Shown: positions 48,641 to 58,973, counted from the stretch's first letter. The stretch is DNA of 64,000 nucleotides from Tenacibaculum sp. 190524A02b (GCF_964036645.1 NZ_OZ038525.1:4902001-4966000), one strand, 5' to 3'. Numbers and translations: made by a program. Notes: a model not told the origin generated them from the letters alone.

Positions 48641-51565
48641 ATGAAAAAAAATACACTTACTACATTATTAGTGCTATTTATAATTGGAGTAACGAATGCG
48701 CAAGTATGGAAAGATACCTCCAAGTTTGAGGCTTTAGTAGCTAAAGAGAATGATAAATATGGAGTTTCAGTAGGTATCAATAGCAACTATTATTTTATAG
48801 GAGCTTCGTTAGATGATGAAGCAGTTGTGGGAACATCTGATGAAAGCAAATCAAATGGTGGAGCTGTATATGTATACAATTCAACTAATAAACTACATCA
48901 GAAGTTATTTCCTTCTGAGCCAATGAAATCAGCTTATTTTGGAAACAGTTTAGCTGTAAATGATAATTATTTAGTGGTCGGTTCCTATTATGGAAAGCAT
49001 GATAAAAATGAATCTAAAAAAGAAGGATTAGCATACATTTTTAATAAAAATGCCAGTAATGAATGGGTAGAAGCTAAAATATTAAAGCAAGAAATTGGAA
49101 ATTCATATGATTTATTTGGAAGAGATGTAGCGGTTAATGGAGATTATATTTTAGTATCAGCTAATGGAGATGATGAAGGAGGAAGAGATACCGGTGCTGC
49201 ATATATCTTTTTTAAAAATCAAGGAGGAGATAATAATTGGGGACAACAAGCTAAGTTAAAAGTAAGCAAACCACAAAGTAAGGAGTATCTAGGGTGGTCA
49301 GGAGATTTATATGGAGATTATGCGGTTTTAGGTGCTTATAAATACGATGCAAATACTAAAGAAGATGTGGGTACAGCCTATGTTTTTAAACGTGAAGGAA
49401 CAACTTGGCGACAACAAAAGCAATTTTTAATTGATGAGGCGAATCCAGATGATTTAGTAGGCTATGATGTTGCTATTTACGAAAATAGAATAGCTATTTC
49501 AGCACCTAATGCAAGCGTTGAAGGTGTAAGTAGAGCCGGAAAAGTATACGTGTTTGAAAAAGGAAATAAGGATAGTTGGAATTTAGTTAAAACATTGGTT
49601 TCGCCATCACCAGTACAAGATGAAATTTTTGGGCATAAAATAGCTATGGAAGGAGATAAAATTGTAGTTAGTTCAAAAGGATATAATTCAAGAAAAGGAA
49701 GAGTTTTTGTATTCACTAATAAAGGTACTTTATGGACTTCAAAAGAAATTAGTAAACAAACTCAAAGGGAAGATGATAATTATGGAGCTAGTGTAGCTTT
49801 AAAGAATGATAAAATTTTAATAGGTAGTGATGAGGGAACAGATAGAGTTGGTGCCGTTTATGCTTATAACTTAGTTAATAGATTTAATTTAGTGTCAGAG
49901 GCTTCTATTCCAGCTTTTTATTATGCGTCTTTGGATTGGGGAGATTTTGATAATGATGGTTATAAAGACCTAGTAATTTCAGGAGGGTTAGATAATAATT
50001 TAGATTTTAGTGCGGATGTTAGTGCTATAAAATTATATAGAAATAAACAAAACGGACAGTTTGAGGAAGTTATTAGCCCTGAAGTTTACGGATTACATTT
50101 AGGTGCGGTAAAATTTGCTGATATTGATAATGATGGTGATTTAGATTTGGTAACAAGTGGTCAAAATTATAATGATATTACTAAGTATTACTTAACTGTT
50201 TATGAAAATAAGAGTGGAGCTTTTACCAAAAAACAAGAACTAGACGGAGTTATTTATTCATCTATAAGCTTTGGAGATTTTGATAATAATGGAACATTAG
50301 ATTTATTAGTAACTGGAGCGCAACAATCTCATGGAGGTGCATCAAAAATTACTAAAATCTATAAAAATACGAATGGAAGCTTTGTAGATGCTTCTATAAA
50401 CCTACCTGCTGTTCAAAATGGAAATGCTGAATTTGCTGATATTGATGTGGATGGAGATTTAGATATTTTACTAATGGGAACGGATAAGAATGATAACTAT
50501 ATTTTAAAAACATTTGAAAATGTAAATGGAGTTTACACAGAAAAGCAAAATTTACCAGGAATGTATTTAGGTTGGTTTGCATTTGGAGATTTCAATGCAG
50601 ATGGTTATTTAGATTTTGCAGTTATGGGGGATGATACAAATGATGATTATGCAGCTAAAATTTATAAAAATGTAAAAGGAGAATTTGCAGAATACCAAAC
50701 CTTAAAGGGGATAGATAATAGCAGTGGAACAACACCTATAAGTTGGGGTGATTATGATAATGATGGTGAGTTAGATTTGGTGATTTCTGGAACTGATGTA
50801 GATTATAATGATGTAACAATAGTTTATAAGAATACGAAAGGTAAATTTGAAATTTCTGAAGAAGGAGTTATGCAATTAGGAGGAAATACAAGTTTAGGCT
50901 GGGGTGATTTTGACTTAGATAATGATATAGATATTATAGTTTCTGGTTGGTATACAGATGCAAAAGATAAACAGTATAAATCAGGAACATTTTTACATGA
51001 GAACCTTACTGGTGAAAAAAATAATAAGCCGTTAATGGCATCAGATTTAGTTACTACCAAAAATGGAAATGAAATTTTATTTGAATGGAATATGGCTACT
51101 GATGATTTTACTAAAAGTAAATCGTTGTACTATATTTTAAATGTAGGAACTCAAAAAGATAAAAGTGATATCGCTTCTTATCCTGTATACGGAACTTCAT
51201 GGAAGTTGAAATATTTAGAAGCTGACAAAACCTATTTTTGGAACCTGCAAACAGTAGATGCATCACAAGCAATGTCTGATAAAATCTATGGTTCTGATGT
51301 GGTTTTGTCAGTTAATGATGAAGATGTATTAGGTAATGATATCGTTATTTATCCTAATCCAACTGCTGAGAAAATAACTATAAAATCTTCGGTAGTAGCT
51401 ATAGAGGAAATTAAATTGTTAGATGTAAATGGAAAGGTATTGTCATTTAATGAAACTGTTAATACTAGATTAGCATTAAATATCGCTCAATATGCTAGTG
51501 GTGTATACATTTTATCTATTAAAACTAACAAAGGTTTTATAAATAGAAAAATAATTAAAAATTAA
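48641..51565 (+). CDS. Type IX-secreted FG-GAP/VCBS repeat protein
   Basis: 974 residues with signal peptide MKKNTLTTLLVLFIIGVTNA. The first half has FG-GAP-like propeller repeats (YGVSVGINSNYYFIG, DLFGRDVAVNGDYILVS), the second VCBS-type calcium-binding loops (DFDNDGYKDLVISG, DIDNDGDLDLVTSG, DYDNDGELDLVISG). A fibronectin-like module precedes the C-terminal type A T9SS sorting domain (VIYPNPTAEKITI ... GVYILSIKTNKG). A cell-surface adhesin or binding protein. Upstream DNA resembles that of the TonB receptor. Confidence 0.88.
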   Translation: MKKNTLTTLLVLFIIGVTNAQVWKDTSKFEALVAKENDKYGVSVGINSNYYFIGASLDDEAVVGTSDESKSNGGAVYVYNSTNKLHQKLFPSEPMKSAYFGNSLAVNDNYLVVGSYYGKHDKNESKKEGLAYIFNKNASNEWVEAKILKQEIGNSYDLFGRDVAVNGDYILVSANGDDEGGRDTGAAYIFFKNQGGDNNWGQQAKLKVSKPQSKEYLGWSGDLYGDYAVLGAYKYDANTKEDVGTAYVFKREGTTWRQQKQFLIDEANPDDLVGYDVAIYENRIAISAPNASVEGVSRAGKVYVFEKGNKDSWNLVKTLVSPSPVQDEIFGHKIAMEGDKIVVSSKGYNSRKGRVFVFTNKGTLWTSKEISKQTQREDDNYGASVALKNDKILIGSDEGTDRVGAVYAYNLVNRFNLVSEASIPAFYYASLDWGDFDNDGYKDLVISGGLDNNLDFSADVSAIKLYRNKQNGQFEEVISPEVYGLHLGAVKFADIDNDGDLDLVTSGQNYNDITKYYLTVYENKSGAFTKKQELDGVIYSSISFGDFDNNGTLDLLVTGAQQSHGGASKITKIYKNTNGSFVDASINLPAVQNGNAEFADIDVDGDLDILLMGTDKNDNYILKTFENVNGVYTEKQNLPGMYLGWFAFGDFNADGYLDFAVMGDDTNDDYAAKIYKNVKGEFAEYQTLKGIDNSSGTTPISWGDYDNDGELDLVISGTDVDYNDVTIVYKNTKGKFEISEEGVMQLGGNTSLGWGDFDLDNDIDIIVSGWYTDAKDKQYKSGTFLHENLTGEKNNKPLMASDLVTTKNGNEILFEWNMATDDFTKSKSLYYILNVGTQKDKSDIASYPVYGTSWKLKYLEADKTYFWNLQTVDASQAMSDKIYGSDVVLSVNDEDVLGNDIVIYPNPTAEKITIKSSVVAIEEIKLLDVNGKVLSFNETVNTRLALNIAQYASGVYILSIKTNKGFINRKIIKN

Positions 51566-51604
51566 TCTATTTCTTGTATAGATTAAATTTTGTGTGTTGT
51601 TACT

Positions 51605-51639
51605 AATAAGGCTATTCTAACGAGTAGTCTTATTTTTTT
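51605..51639 (+). terminator. Terminator after FG-GAP gene
   Basis: AATAAGGCTA pairs with TAGTCTTATT (one G-T pair) around a 9-nt loop and is followed by TTTTTTTA. Confidence 0.7.
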
Positions 51640-51704
51640 AGTATTAAACAATGTAGCTAAGAAGATCTTTTAATGTGTTTGTATTGAAGAGGTGTTAGTT
51701 TTAT

Positions 51705-54491
51705 TTATAGTTTCTCAGCAAGATATTTAGCAGTAAAAGAAGTTTTATCTTTGGCTAATTCTTCAGGAGTCCCTGCAAAAATTAAATTTCCGCCTTTTTT
51801 TCCACCTTCAGTACCTAAATCTATAATATAATCAGCACATTTAATTAGTTCAATATTATGCTCTATAACTATAATGGAATGCCCTTTTTCAATTAAAGCT
51901 TCAAAAGAGTTTAATAGCTTTTGTATGTCGTGAAAATGTAACCCTGTGGTAGGTTCATCAAAAATAAATAGCGCTTTGTCTTTGGTATTCCCTTTTACTA
52001 AAAAAGAGGCAAGTTTAATTCTTTGTGCTTCTCCACCAGATAGGGTAGAAGAAGATTGTCCTAATTGCACATAACCTAATCCAACATCTTGTAAAGGTTT
52101 AAGTTTTTTAGCTATTTTGGTAACTTCATGTTTTTGGAAAAAATCAATAGCATCATCAATAGTTAAATTGAGAATGTCGTCTATATTTTTTCCTTCAAAA
52201 TTTACTTCTAATACTTCTTTTTTAAAGCGTTTTCCATTACAAGCTTCACATTGTAAATGTACATCAGCCATAAACTGCATTTCTATAGTTACGACTCCTT
52301 CTCCCTTACAAACTTCACACCTACCACCTTCAACATTAAAAGAGAAATGCTTTGGCTGATAGTTTCTAATTTTAGAAAGCTTTTGTGCAGAAAGTAATTT
52401 TCTAATATCATCGTATGCTTTAATATAAGTTACGGGGTTAGAGCGTGACGAACGACCAATAGGATTTTGATCTATAAATTCAACATGTTTTAGCGTGTCG
52501 TAACTTCCATTAACTTCCGTATGTTGACCTAACTTATTTCCATAACCAATTAGGTGTTTTTGCATAGCAGGATACAAAATCTTTTTTACCAAAGTACTTT
52601 TTCCACTACCAGAAACTCCAGTAATAACAGTTAAACAATTTAAAGGGAAAGAAACATCTATATTTTTTAAATTATTTTCTCTGGCACCAATAACATTAAT
52701 GGTGTTTTTTGAATTCCTTCTTTTTTTAGGAACTTCAATAGTTAATTTTTCAGATAAATACTGAGCTGTTAAAGATTTAGATTTAATGATGTCTTTAAAA
52801 GTTCCTTCAGCAACTAAATTTCCTCCATAAGTACCAGCTTCAGGGCCAATATCAATAATATAATCTGCCTCTTTCATAATGTCTTCATCATGTTCAACTA
52901 CAATAACGGTATTTCCTAAATCACGTAGACTTTTTAAAACCTTAATTAATCGCTCTGTATCTTTAGGATGCAATCCAATGCTAGGCTCATCTAAAATATA
53001 CATAGAACCTACTAAACTACTGCCTAAAGAAGTTGCTAGATTAATACGTTGGCTTTCTCCTCCAGATAAGGTGTTAGAAGTTCTGTTTAAGGTTAAATAA
53101 TTAAGACCAACATCTTGTAAAAATTGAAGACGACTGTTAATTTCTGCTAGTAGTCGCTTTCCAATTTTTTCTTCGTATTTATTTAGTTTTATAGTATTAA
53201 AAAAACTAGCTAATTCATCTAAAGGAAGAGTTACCAATTCAGAAATGGTTTTACCATATACCTTCACATAGTTAGTCTCTTTACGTAAACGTTTCCCCTC
53301 GCATTCAGAGCAAGTAGTTTTACCTCTATAACGAGATAACATAACTCTATTTTGAATTTTATAGCTTTTTTCTTCTAAGGTTTTAAATAAACGATTAATT
53401 CCTTTAAATTTCTTAGTTCCATTCCAAACCAAATCTTTTTGCCCTTCTGTAAGTTCAAACCAAGGTTTGTGGATAGGAATATCAAAATCAGCTGCATTTA
53501 GAATCAAGTCATTTTTATACTTTTTATAACTATCCGTTTTAAAAGGGAAAATAGCATCTTCATAAATAGAAAGTCCAGTATTTGGAATTACCAAATCTTC
53601 ATCAATACCAATAACATTTCCGTACCCTTCACAAGTAGGGCATGCTCCATAGGGGTTATTAAAACTAAAAAAGTGTGTATTAGGTTCTAAGAAAGTAATA
53701 CCATCTAACTCAAATTTATTACTAAAAGCATTTGTTTCATTTGTGTTTAAATTATCTATATAACAAATACCTTTGCCTTCAAAGAAAGCTGTTTGAACAG
53801 CGTCTGCTAAACGATTGTAAAAGTCATCTTCATGTTTTACAACAATTCTATCTACAACTAAAAAAAGCTCGTTACCTTTAAACTCTTTAACAGGAAAATC
53901 ATCAATTCTATATACAGTATCATTATATTTTAAACGAGCATAGCCTTGTTGTGTTAAAACTTGTAAAACAGTTTCTAATTTCCTGTTTTCGTTTATAGTT
54001 ATTGGAGCTAATAATAAAAGTTTTGTTCTCTCTTCAAATGTTTTTACAAAATTGAGAACATCAGTTACGGTGTGTTTTTTAACTTCTTTCCCAGAAATAG
54101 GAGAGAAGGTTTTACCAATTCTAGCAAATAATAACTTTATGTAATCATATATTTCTGTTGAAGTTCCAACCGTTGATCTTGGGTTGGTTGAGTTTACTTT
54201 TTGTTCAATGGCTATTGCAGGAGCTATTCCTTTAATATAATCAACCTTTGGTTTATGTAATTTACCTAAAAACTGACGAGCATATGAGGATAAACTCTCT
54301 ACATAACGTCTTTGTCCTTCTGCATATAACGTATCAAAAGCTAAAGAAGATTTACCTGATCCAGAAAGTCCAGTAATAACTACTAACTTATTACGCGGAA
54401 TAACTACATCAATATCTTTTAAATTGTGCAATTTAGCGCCTTTAATTATTATATTTTCCTTAGGATTTACGGTAGATAAGTCTCTTTTCAT
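51705..54491 (-). CDS. uvrA: Excinuclease ABC subunit A
   Basis: 928 residues, full length. Two ABC ATPase modules: Walker A GLSGSGKSSL (about 40) and GVSGSGKSTL (about 620); signature LSGGESQR and LSGGEAQR; zinc-type cysteine pairs in CPTCEGYG, CSECEGKR, CEVCKGEGVV and CEACNGKR. DNA damage recognition in nucleotide excision repair with UvrB. Alone on the minus strand, about 140 bases from the gene to the right across a terminator. Confidence 0.95.
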   Translation of the reverse strand: MKRDLSTVNPKENIIIKGAKLHNLKDIDVVIPRNKLVVITGLSGSGKSSLAFDTLYAEGQRRYVESLSSYARQFLGKLHKPKVDYIKGIAPAIAIEQKVNSTNPRSTVGTSTEIYDYIKLLFARIGKTFSPISGKEVKKHTVTDVLNFVKTFEERTKLLLLAPITINENRKLETVLQVLTQQGYARLKYNDTVYRIDDFPVKEFKGNELFLVVDRIVVKHEDDFYNRLADAVQTAFFEGKGICYIDNLNTNETNAFSNKFELDGITFLEPNTHFFSFNNPYGACPTCEGYGNVIGIDEDLVIPNTGLSIYEDAIFPFKTDSYKKYKNDLILNAADFDIPIHKPWFELTEGQKDLVWNGTKKFKGINRLFKTLEEKSYKIQNRVMLSRYRGKTTCSECEGKRLRKETNYVKVYGKTISELVTLPLDELASFFNTIKLNKYEEKIGKRLLAEINSRLQFLQDVGLNYLTLNRTSNTLSGGESQRINLATSLGSSLVGSMYILDEPSIGLHPKDTERLIKVLKSLRDLGNTVIVVEHDEDIMKEADYIIDIGPEAGTYGGNLVAEGTFKDIIKSKSLTAQYLSEKLTIEVPKKRRNSKNTINVIGARENNLKNIDVSFPLNCLTVITGVSGSGKSTLVKKILYPAMQKHLIGYGNKLGQHTEVNGSYDTLKHVEFIDQNPIGRSSRSNPVTYIKAYDDIRKLLSAQKLSKIRNYQPKHFSFNVEGGRCEVCKGEGVVTIEMQFMADVHLQCEACNGKRFKKEVLEVNFEGKNIDDILNLTIDDAIDFFQKHEVTKIAKKLKPLQDVGLGYVQLGQSSSTLSGGEAQRIKLASFLVKGNTKDKALFIFDEPTTGLHFHDIQKLLNSFEALIEKGHSIIVIEHNIELIKCADYIIDLGTEGGKKGGNLIFAGTPEELAKDKTSFTAKYLAEKL

Positions 54492-54545
54492 TTACTCAAA
54501 AAATAAGAAGTAAAAGTACAATTTTATATATTTAATAAAAACAAA

Positions 54546-54574
54546 AAGACTTTCTTTTAAAAGTCTTTTATTTT
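54546..54574. terminator. A/T-rich hairpin between uvrA and the DUF1842-like gene
   Basis: AAAAGACTTT and AAAAGTCTTTT pair around TCTTTTA-type loop sequence. It is short and AT-rich but has T runs on both sides. Confidence 0.35.
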
Positions 54575-54608
54575 GAAGTTTAAATAATAGTTTTTAGGAA
54601 TAAAAAAA

Positions 54609-54630
54609 CTACACCATGAAAATGGTGTAG
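54609..54630 (-). terminator. Terminator after the DUF1842-like gene
   Basis: CTACACCAT and ATGGTGTAG form a perfect 9-bp stem around GAAA, followed on the minus strand by TTTTTTTATT. Confidence 0.88.
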
Positions 54631-54663
54631 CTATATTGGCGTATTATATTTAGTGCAAAGTTA

Positions 54664-55128
54664 TTAAGCAGTTGCTAACTCAGCTTCCTCCTTTTTAACA
54701 GTATCAGCTAATCTTTCAATATCAGTATCGTTAGAAGTAATTTCAATAGCCTCTACTTTTTGTGGACCTACTTTTATCCATTGACCATCTTGAAGGTAAG
54801 AATAGTATGCTGTACCAGTTCTCCAGTTTTCATCTAAAACCATTCTTAATTTAGCATTAGGAATACCTGGTATAATAGGTATTAAAGGGTTCACCCCCTC
54901 TGCTACAACTAAAATGTTAGTAGATTGCATAGTAGCCATATAAGAGTAATCTCCATGTAAAGCTGTAGGGATATTTAAAGGCGGGTTAGTAGCTTGAAAA
55001 ATTCTTCCAGAACCAGAAACTTTTTTGTGGTATACATCTACAAATAAGTTTACGTTAAAAGAAACTCCTCCAGGAAGGTTGTTACTAATTATGTATTTAA
55101 CTGGGAATACCGTATCTTGATTTTCCAT
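54664..55128 (-). CDS. DUF1842-like protein
   Basis: 154 residues, no signal peptide. The run VKYIISNNLPGGVSFNVNLF, a VSGSGRIFQATNPPLN segment and LHGDYSYMATMQSTNILVVA match my recollection of the DUF1842 family, whose function is unknown. Beta-rich with a helical acidic C-terminus. It is preceded by leader copy A (55146-55212), shared with three other genes of the cluster, which ties it to them. Confidence 0.6.
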   Translation of the reverse strand: MENQDTVFPVKYIISNNLPGGVSFNVNLFVDVYHKKVSGSGRIFQATNPPLNIPTALHGDYSYMATMQSTNILVVAEGVNPLIPIIPGIPNAKLRMVLDENWRTGTAYYSYLQDGQWIKVGPQKVEAIEITSNDTDIERLADTVKKEEAELATA

Positions 55129-55145
55129 TTTTTTTAATTTATATA

Positions 55146-55212
55146 GTTAGTCCTAATGTGATTGGCTACATAGGAAAGCCTCGTTTTTTTAGTAGTTTCT
55201 GAACTCTACTTT
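55146..55212 (-). promoter_or_regulatory. Structured 5' leader copy A
   Basis: Minus-strand RNA: hairpin P1 in GUAGAGUUCAGAAACUAC, linker UAAAAAAACGA, then P2 GGCU/AGCC with loop UUCCUAUGU, and downstream UAGGA that can pair with the loop UCCUA. The 3' side UAGGACUAAC lies 17 nt before the ATG at 55128. P2 and the loop pairing differ in sequence from copies B-D while remaining paired. Confidence 0.6.
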
Positions 55213-55232
55213 TGGCAGTTTAAAAATTATTT

Positions 55233-55240
55233 TAGCGCTA
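55233..55240. promoter_or_regulatory. TAGCGCTA palindrome near leader copy A
   Basis: TAGCGCTA lies 24 bases upstream (minus strand sense) of the leader hairpin. The same 8-mer lies 28 bases upstream of leader D at 60102-60109. Possible operator shared by the two transcripts. Confidence 0.35.
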
Positions 55241-55452
55241 ATTATAACTTTTATAAAGTAGTTTATAAGACTACCTCTGATATCAAAGTTAATGTGTAAT
55301 TACTTGATTTACAATACTCAATATCCCTTGAAAAAGAGTCAGTATTTTTACTAATAGTGTTAAGGGAGAACCCTTAAATGTGTTGATATTTAGATAGTTA
55401 TTTCTAAGTGAAATAAATTATAAAAAGTAATAGCGTCGTTATACTAGTATAT

Positions 55453-57123
55453 TTATATAATTGTTTTTCTAGACCTAAAGTGATTGTATTTGTCTTTAGA
55501 GTAGTTTTCTTTGATTTCTATAAGTCGATGGTAACTCTTATCAAAATAAGTTTTGGTAGGAATAGAACTATCTTTAAAACTAATAAATGCTCCAGATGTA
55601 TTTGGAATGTCATAATCCCTACTCACTTCAATCCAATCTAAAGCTCTATTAGTTCTATCGTACACAAAGTTATCTTGAAACTCTTGTTTTTGAAACTCTT
55701 TTTCATTCCACCAACATTGGTATTGAATGGTGTATAATTTATCCTTATAAGGAAAAGCACTGTTCGTTTTATCTATGTTGTTTTTATAAAAATCACCAAC
55801 AATAGCTCCAAGAGTTACGTAATTAAATAGTCCTAATGCTCTATTTCCTTCTAATAACAAATCAGAAGAAAGACTCTCTAATAGTTTTTGATATCCATTT
55901 TGGTTATTAGCATCTAATCCGTTTTTATTAACTAATCTAGAAGTAATTTTATGCGGAGCGGGTTCGTCTTCGTCGGGTTGCAATGGAGTACCTTGTAAAT
56001 CAACAGACATTTTTAGTCTAATTTTATATAATGATTCTCTATCCCAAGAGCTCATTAATTGTAATCCATATTCTTTATCACCATAATCAGCACCTGTTGG
56101 AGGTTCAATATTGATGATGCTGGGAGTTAAATCATCAGTGAAGTTTTTGGTTATAAATTTATCTAGACTTTCTTCAGTTCCTTCCCAGTACCCATAAAAA
56201 ACACAATTATGAGAAATATTTGAAGGAACGGGTTTGTTGGCTTCCCATGGTCTTCCGTTTATTTTTAAATTAGTTCCAGTCAGTTGAGGTGTTTCTTCAG
56301 ATTTGATAATATTTTCCCACTTTTGTAATACCTTAAGCGTAGGAACTTTTTCAATTAAAGAATCAGGATCATTATCCTCATATGGATTCCATGTTAAGTC
56401 AAAACGATGCAAAACAGGAGGTAGAGGAAATGTTTGAATACGTAATTCTGTAACAATACCATAACTCAAACCACCACCACCACGCAATGCCCAAAGTAAT
56501 TCAGGAACTTCATTGCCTTTTGCTTCTATTTTATGTAAAGTACCATCACCTAAAATAATATTTGCACCCACTAAATGTTCACAACACATCCCTTCTTTTC
56601 TGGTCCATGGCCCCCAGCCGCCACCCATGGTAAAACCAGATATGCCAACAGTGGCACAGGTTCCATGCGGAATCATAACATCATGTTTAGCTAATTCACT
56701 AGTTAAAGTTTGAAAACGAATACCAGGAGGAATGTGTGCTACTTTTGTGGCAGGATCAATTTTTACTTGTTTAGCTTCACTCATTTTTGACACATCAATC
56801 AAAACAATATTAGTTCCTGTACATTCACCTTCATGATCATGTCCACCTGCTCTCACTTTAATAGGTAAATTGTTGTTTTTAGCAGCTTGATAAGTAGTTA
56901 ATACATCAGATTCTTGTTCACAAAAAACAATAACAAAAGGGTTGAATTGTAAACGTCTGTTAAATATTTGACTTTTTTTAGTATGCTGAAAAACATCTTC
57001 TAAACTTCCCCAGTTGGTTGATATTTCTACATTTGAAGGAAGGCATCCTTTTATTTCTTTTAAAAAATCATCTATATGATGTTTTAATAACTTTTCTGTG
57101 GTTTCTTGTTTGATTAGTGTCAT
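55453..57123 (-). CDS. BBE-type FAD-linked oxidoreductase with bicovalent flavin
   Basis: 556 residues, no signal peptide. FAD_binding_4 domain with KVRAGGHDHEGECTG (His95) and IPHGTCATVGISGFTMGGGW (Cys156) gives the His/Cys pair that attaches FAD covalently at both sites. The C-terminal BBE-like domain ends around YDRTNRALDWIEVSRDYDIP. Family members oxidise sugars, alcohols or alkaloid-like compounds. No leader copy precedes this gene; its own upstream region (57124-57425) is AT-rich. Confidence 0.85.
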   Translation of the reverse strand: MTLIKQETTEKLLKHHIDDFLKEIKGCLPSNVEISTNWGSLEDVFQHTKKSQIFNRRLQFNPFVIVFCEQESDVLTTYQAAKNNNLPIKVRAGGHDHEGECTGTNIVLIDVSKMSEAKQVKIDPATKVAHIPPGIRFQTLTSELAKHDVMIPHGTCATVGISGFTMGGGWGPWTRKEGMCCEHLVGANIILGDGTLHKIEAKGNEVPELLWALRGGGGLSYGIVTELRIQTFPLPPVLHRFDLTWNPYEDNDPDSLIEKVPTLKVLQKWENIIKSEETPQLTGTNLKINGRPWEANKPVPSNISHNCVFYGYWEGTEESLDKFITKNFTDDLTPSIINIEPPTGADYGDKEYGLQLMSSWDRESLYKIRLKMSVDLQGTPLQPDEDEPAPHKITSRLVNKNGLDANNQNGYQKLLESLSSDLLLEGNRALGLFNYVTLGAIVGDFYKNNIDKTNSAFPYKDKLYTIQYQCWWNEKEFQKQEFQDNFVYDRTNRALDWIEVSRDYDIPNTSGAFISFKDSSIPTKTYFDKSYHRLIEIKENYSKDKYNHFRSRKTII

Positions 57124-57425
57124 AAGATTTGAATTTATTAAAATTGATATGAAAATATTAGCTTGTGTATATTAAAAATAAAGAATTTATAAAACTTTTG
57201 AAATTTAAAAAGTCCTTAAACCATTTGTTTTAGGAATAAGTCTATTGGTTTGAGGTATGAAAAATTAATAGACCATAATTAAAGAAAAGATACAAATATG
57301 TTTTTGTAAATAGAGGTTGCCTGAAAAATTAACTTTTAAAAACAACCTCTGGTGTTAATGGTAAGGATCATAGATCTATTATGTATTTGTACCGAGGAGG
57401 TTCAATTAGTATTTACGTAAAATTT
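57124..57425. other. Intergenic region upstream of the FAD oxidase
   Basis: 302 bases with no convincing gene. AGAGGTTG (57312-57319) and CAACCTCT (57343-57350) form an 8-bp inverted repeat with a 23-nt loop, possibly ending the GH18 transcript. No leader copy and no TAnnTTTG match well placed for the oxidase were found. Confidence 0.5.
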
Positions 57426-58277
57426 TTAGATTTTAACAGGTACTTTTTTATTAGATAACGTTTGCTTCATGGTTTTTCCCCAATGACCATTCTTGTCACT
57501 ATCAATTTTCCATCCCATAACTCCTCCAAAAGGTATTTTATTTTCTAAGGCTTGATTGATTATCTTAGTAAGTCCTTCTAAAGGAATATATCCAGTAGAT
57601 TTTGGGCTTCCTAAATCTTGAATAGTTATAGGTTTTCCTACCATAAGTTTGTTAGCGGGAACTCCTTGTTTAATAATACTAGGAATAGAGGTTTCATTAA
57701 CTTGATTTTCATACATGATTGTAAATATGTCATCATAATTAGAGTAAGTTTGGTAGCCCCAAGATCCTTGATTATAATACTGGATATTATAGTAGTCTAT
57801 CGCACCACCAGTGCCTTTTTCAACTAAGCTGTACCCTCCATTATTTGTAAAATAAGTAGCTTGAGGAGCATGTGATATTAAAAGGTTTTTATTTACCTTT
57901 TTTACCGCTTTAGTAGCTTCTACAAGCCAGTTAATTTCTTCTTGTGTAGGAGGAGTGGTTAAGTTTTCGATATCTAAATCAACTCCATCAAAACCATATT
58001 GTATAGCAAAATTTGCTAATTCGGTACCAAAATCTTTAGCTACAAAATGTAACGGAGCTAAGTTAGCTCCTCCTGCAGCTAGAATACATTTTTTGTTTTT
58101 GTTCTTTAAAAAACTTATTATTTCAGGGGTTTTAGTAACTGCTTCAGCAGCACCTACCATACCAGTATTTGGGTCTTGCCAAAAAGCAAATAAAATATCA
58201 GTATATCCTTCGTATTTGTTTTTAACATCTTCTAGGTTAATCCAATTACTGAAATAACCAATAACTTTTTTAGACAT
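57426..58277 (-). CDS. GH18-type chitinase-like protein
   Basis: 283 residues. The catalytic motif DGVDLDIE (Asp97, Asp100, Asp102, Glu104) is intact, with SHAPQATYFTNN and the MGWKIDSDKNG barrel end. Chitinases of this family cleave chitin or related N-acetylglucosamine chains by substrate-assisted catalysis. There is no signal peptide, no carbohydrate-binding module and no T9SS domain, so export must be unusual or the enzyme is intracellular. Leader copy B precedes it. Confidence 0.85.
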   Translation of the reverse strand: MSKKVIGYFSNWINLEDVKNKYEGYTDILFAFWQDPNTGMVGAAEAVTKTPEIISFLKNKNKKCILAAGGANLAPLHFVAKDFGTELANFAIQYGFDGVDLDIENLTTPPTQEEINWLVEATKAVKKVNKNLLISHAPQATYFTNNGGYSLVEKGTGGAIDYYNIQYYNQGSWGYQTYSNYDDIFTIMYENQVNETSIPSIIKQGVPANKLMVGKPITIQDLGSPKSTGYIPLEGLTKIINQALENKIPFGGVMGWKIDSDKNGHWGKTMKQTLSNKKVPVKI

Positions 58278-58300
58278 AATTTTTAATTTAAGTTTGGTTT

Positions 58301-58360
58301 CCTACTCATAAGGCTTTTCGGAATCCGCCTCGTTTTTTATCGTAGTTTCTGAACTCTACA
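58301..58360 (-). promoter_or_regulatory. Structured 5' leader copy B
   Basis: P1 GUAGAGUUCAGAAACUAC, linker GAUAAAAAACG, P2 AGGC/GCCU with loop GGAUUCCGAAAA; the loop UUCC can pair with GGAA of GUAGGAAACC. The 3' boundary is 23 nt before the GH18 ATG. Nearly identical to copies C and D except after GGAA. Confidence 0.6.
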
Positions 58361-58524
58361 TTACATTTTTTAAAAGCTTTTTATTGCAATTTTGTCTTTC
58401 AAGTATGAAGTTCTTTTTAAAATTAAATAGACAATTAATAGAATATTGAGAAATAGAAATTCTTTTTTTAATATCAAAAATTTACGTTTAAAATCACATA
58501 GCGATACGTATAATTTTGATTCTT

Positions 58525-58956
58525 TTAAGAACAAAAAATGAAACTGGTATTTCCTACGTTTCCAAAGTCAGGTTCAAATGTTACACTTTTATCACCAGAA
58601 GTGCCAACAGATTTTATCCCGCCATTTTTGTGGATATCTATTTCTATGTTTGAGCCATTTACACATATAAGTAAACTGGCTCCCTCTGGAGTATAAGGTA
58701 CTTGGTTGACAATTTCTGGGTCTATCTGTAAACTTAATACTCCATTAGTGTTTGAATCCCCTGTTGAATTTGCACTTATTTTCTTATTGATAATGTTTAA
58801 ATACTGTATTCCTTGATTTTGAAATCCTTGAACTTCTTGATTAATGGGCATAGTGACCCATCCATTAACTCCATATGTTTTTACATGATCGATATAAAAA
58901 GTTGCATTTTCTTTTTCTGTGATAAATTTAAAGGTTGTTGTTAAAAAATTAGACAT
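58525..58956 (-). CDS. Unknown beta-rich protein (143 aa)
   Basis: No signal peptide. Beta-rich sequence (FKFITEKENATFYIDHVKTY, NGWVTMPINQEVQGFQNQGI) with a glycine/serine-rich C-terminal half suggests a beta-sandwich or lectin-like fold. I do not recognise it. It sits between the GH18 gene and the aegerolysin-like gene and carries leader copy C 18 bases upstream of its ATG, so it is probably made with them. Confidence 0.5.
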   Translation of the reverse strand: MSNFLTTTFKFITEKENATFYIDHVKTYGVNGWVTMPINQEVQGFQNQGIQYLNIINKKISANSTGDSNTNGVLSLQIDPEIVNQVPYTPEGASLLICVNGSNIEIDIHKNGGIKSVGTSGDKSVTFEPDFGNVGNTSFIFCS

Positions 58957-58973
58957 AATTAATGATTTAATTA

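Noticed and set aside
58301..58360. Leaders explained as preQ1, SAM-II, c-di-GMP or guanidine riboswitches
   Set aside because: None of the conserved core nucleotides of those classes are arranged in the same way; gene contexts also do not fit. Not excluded by a database search.
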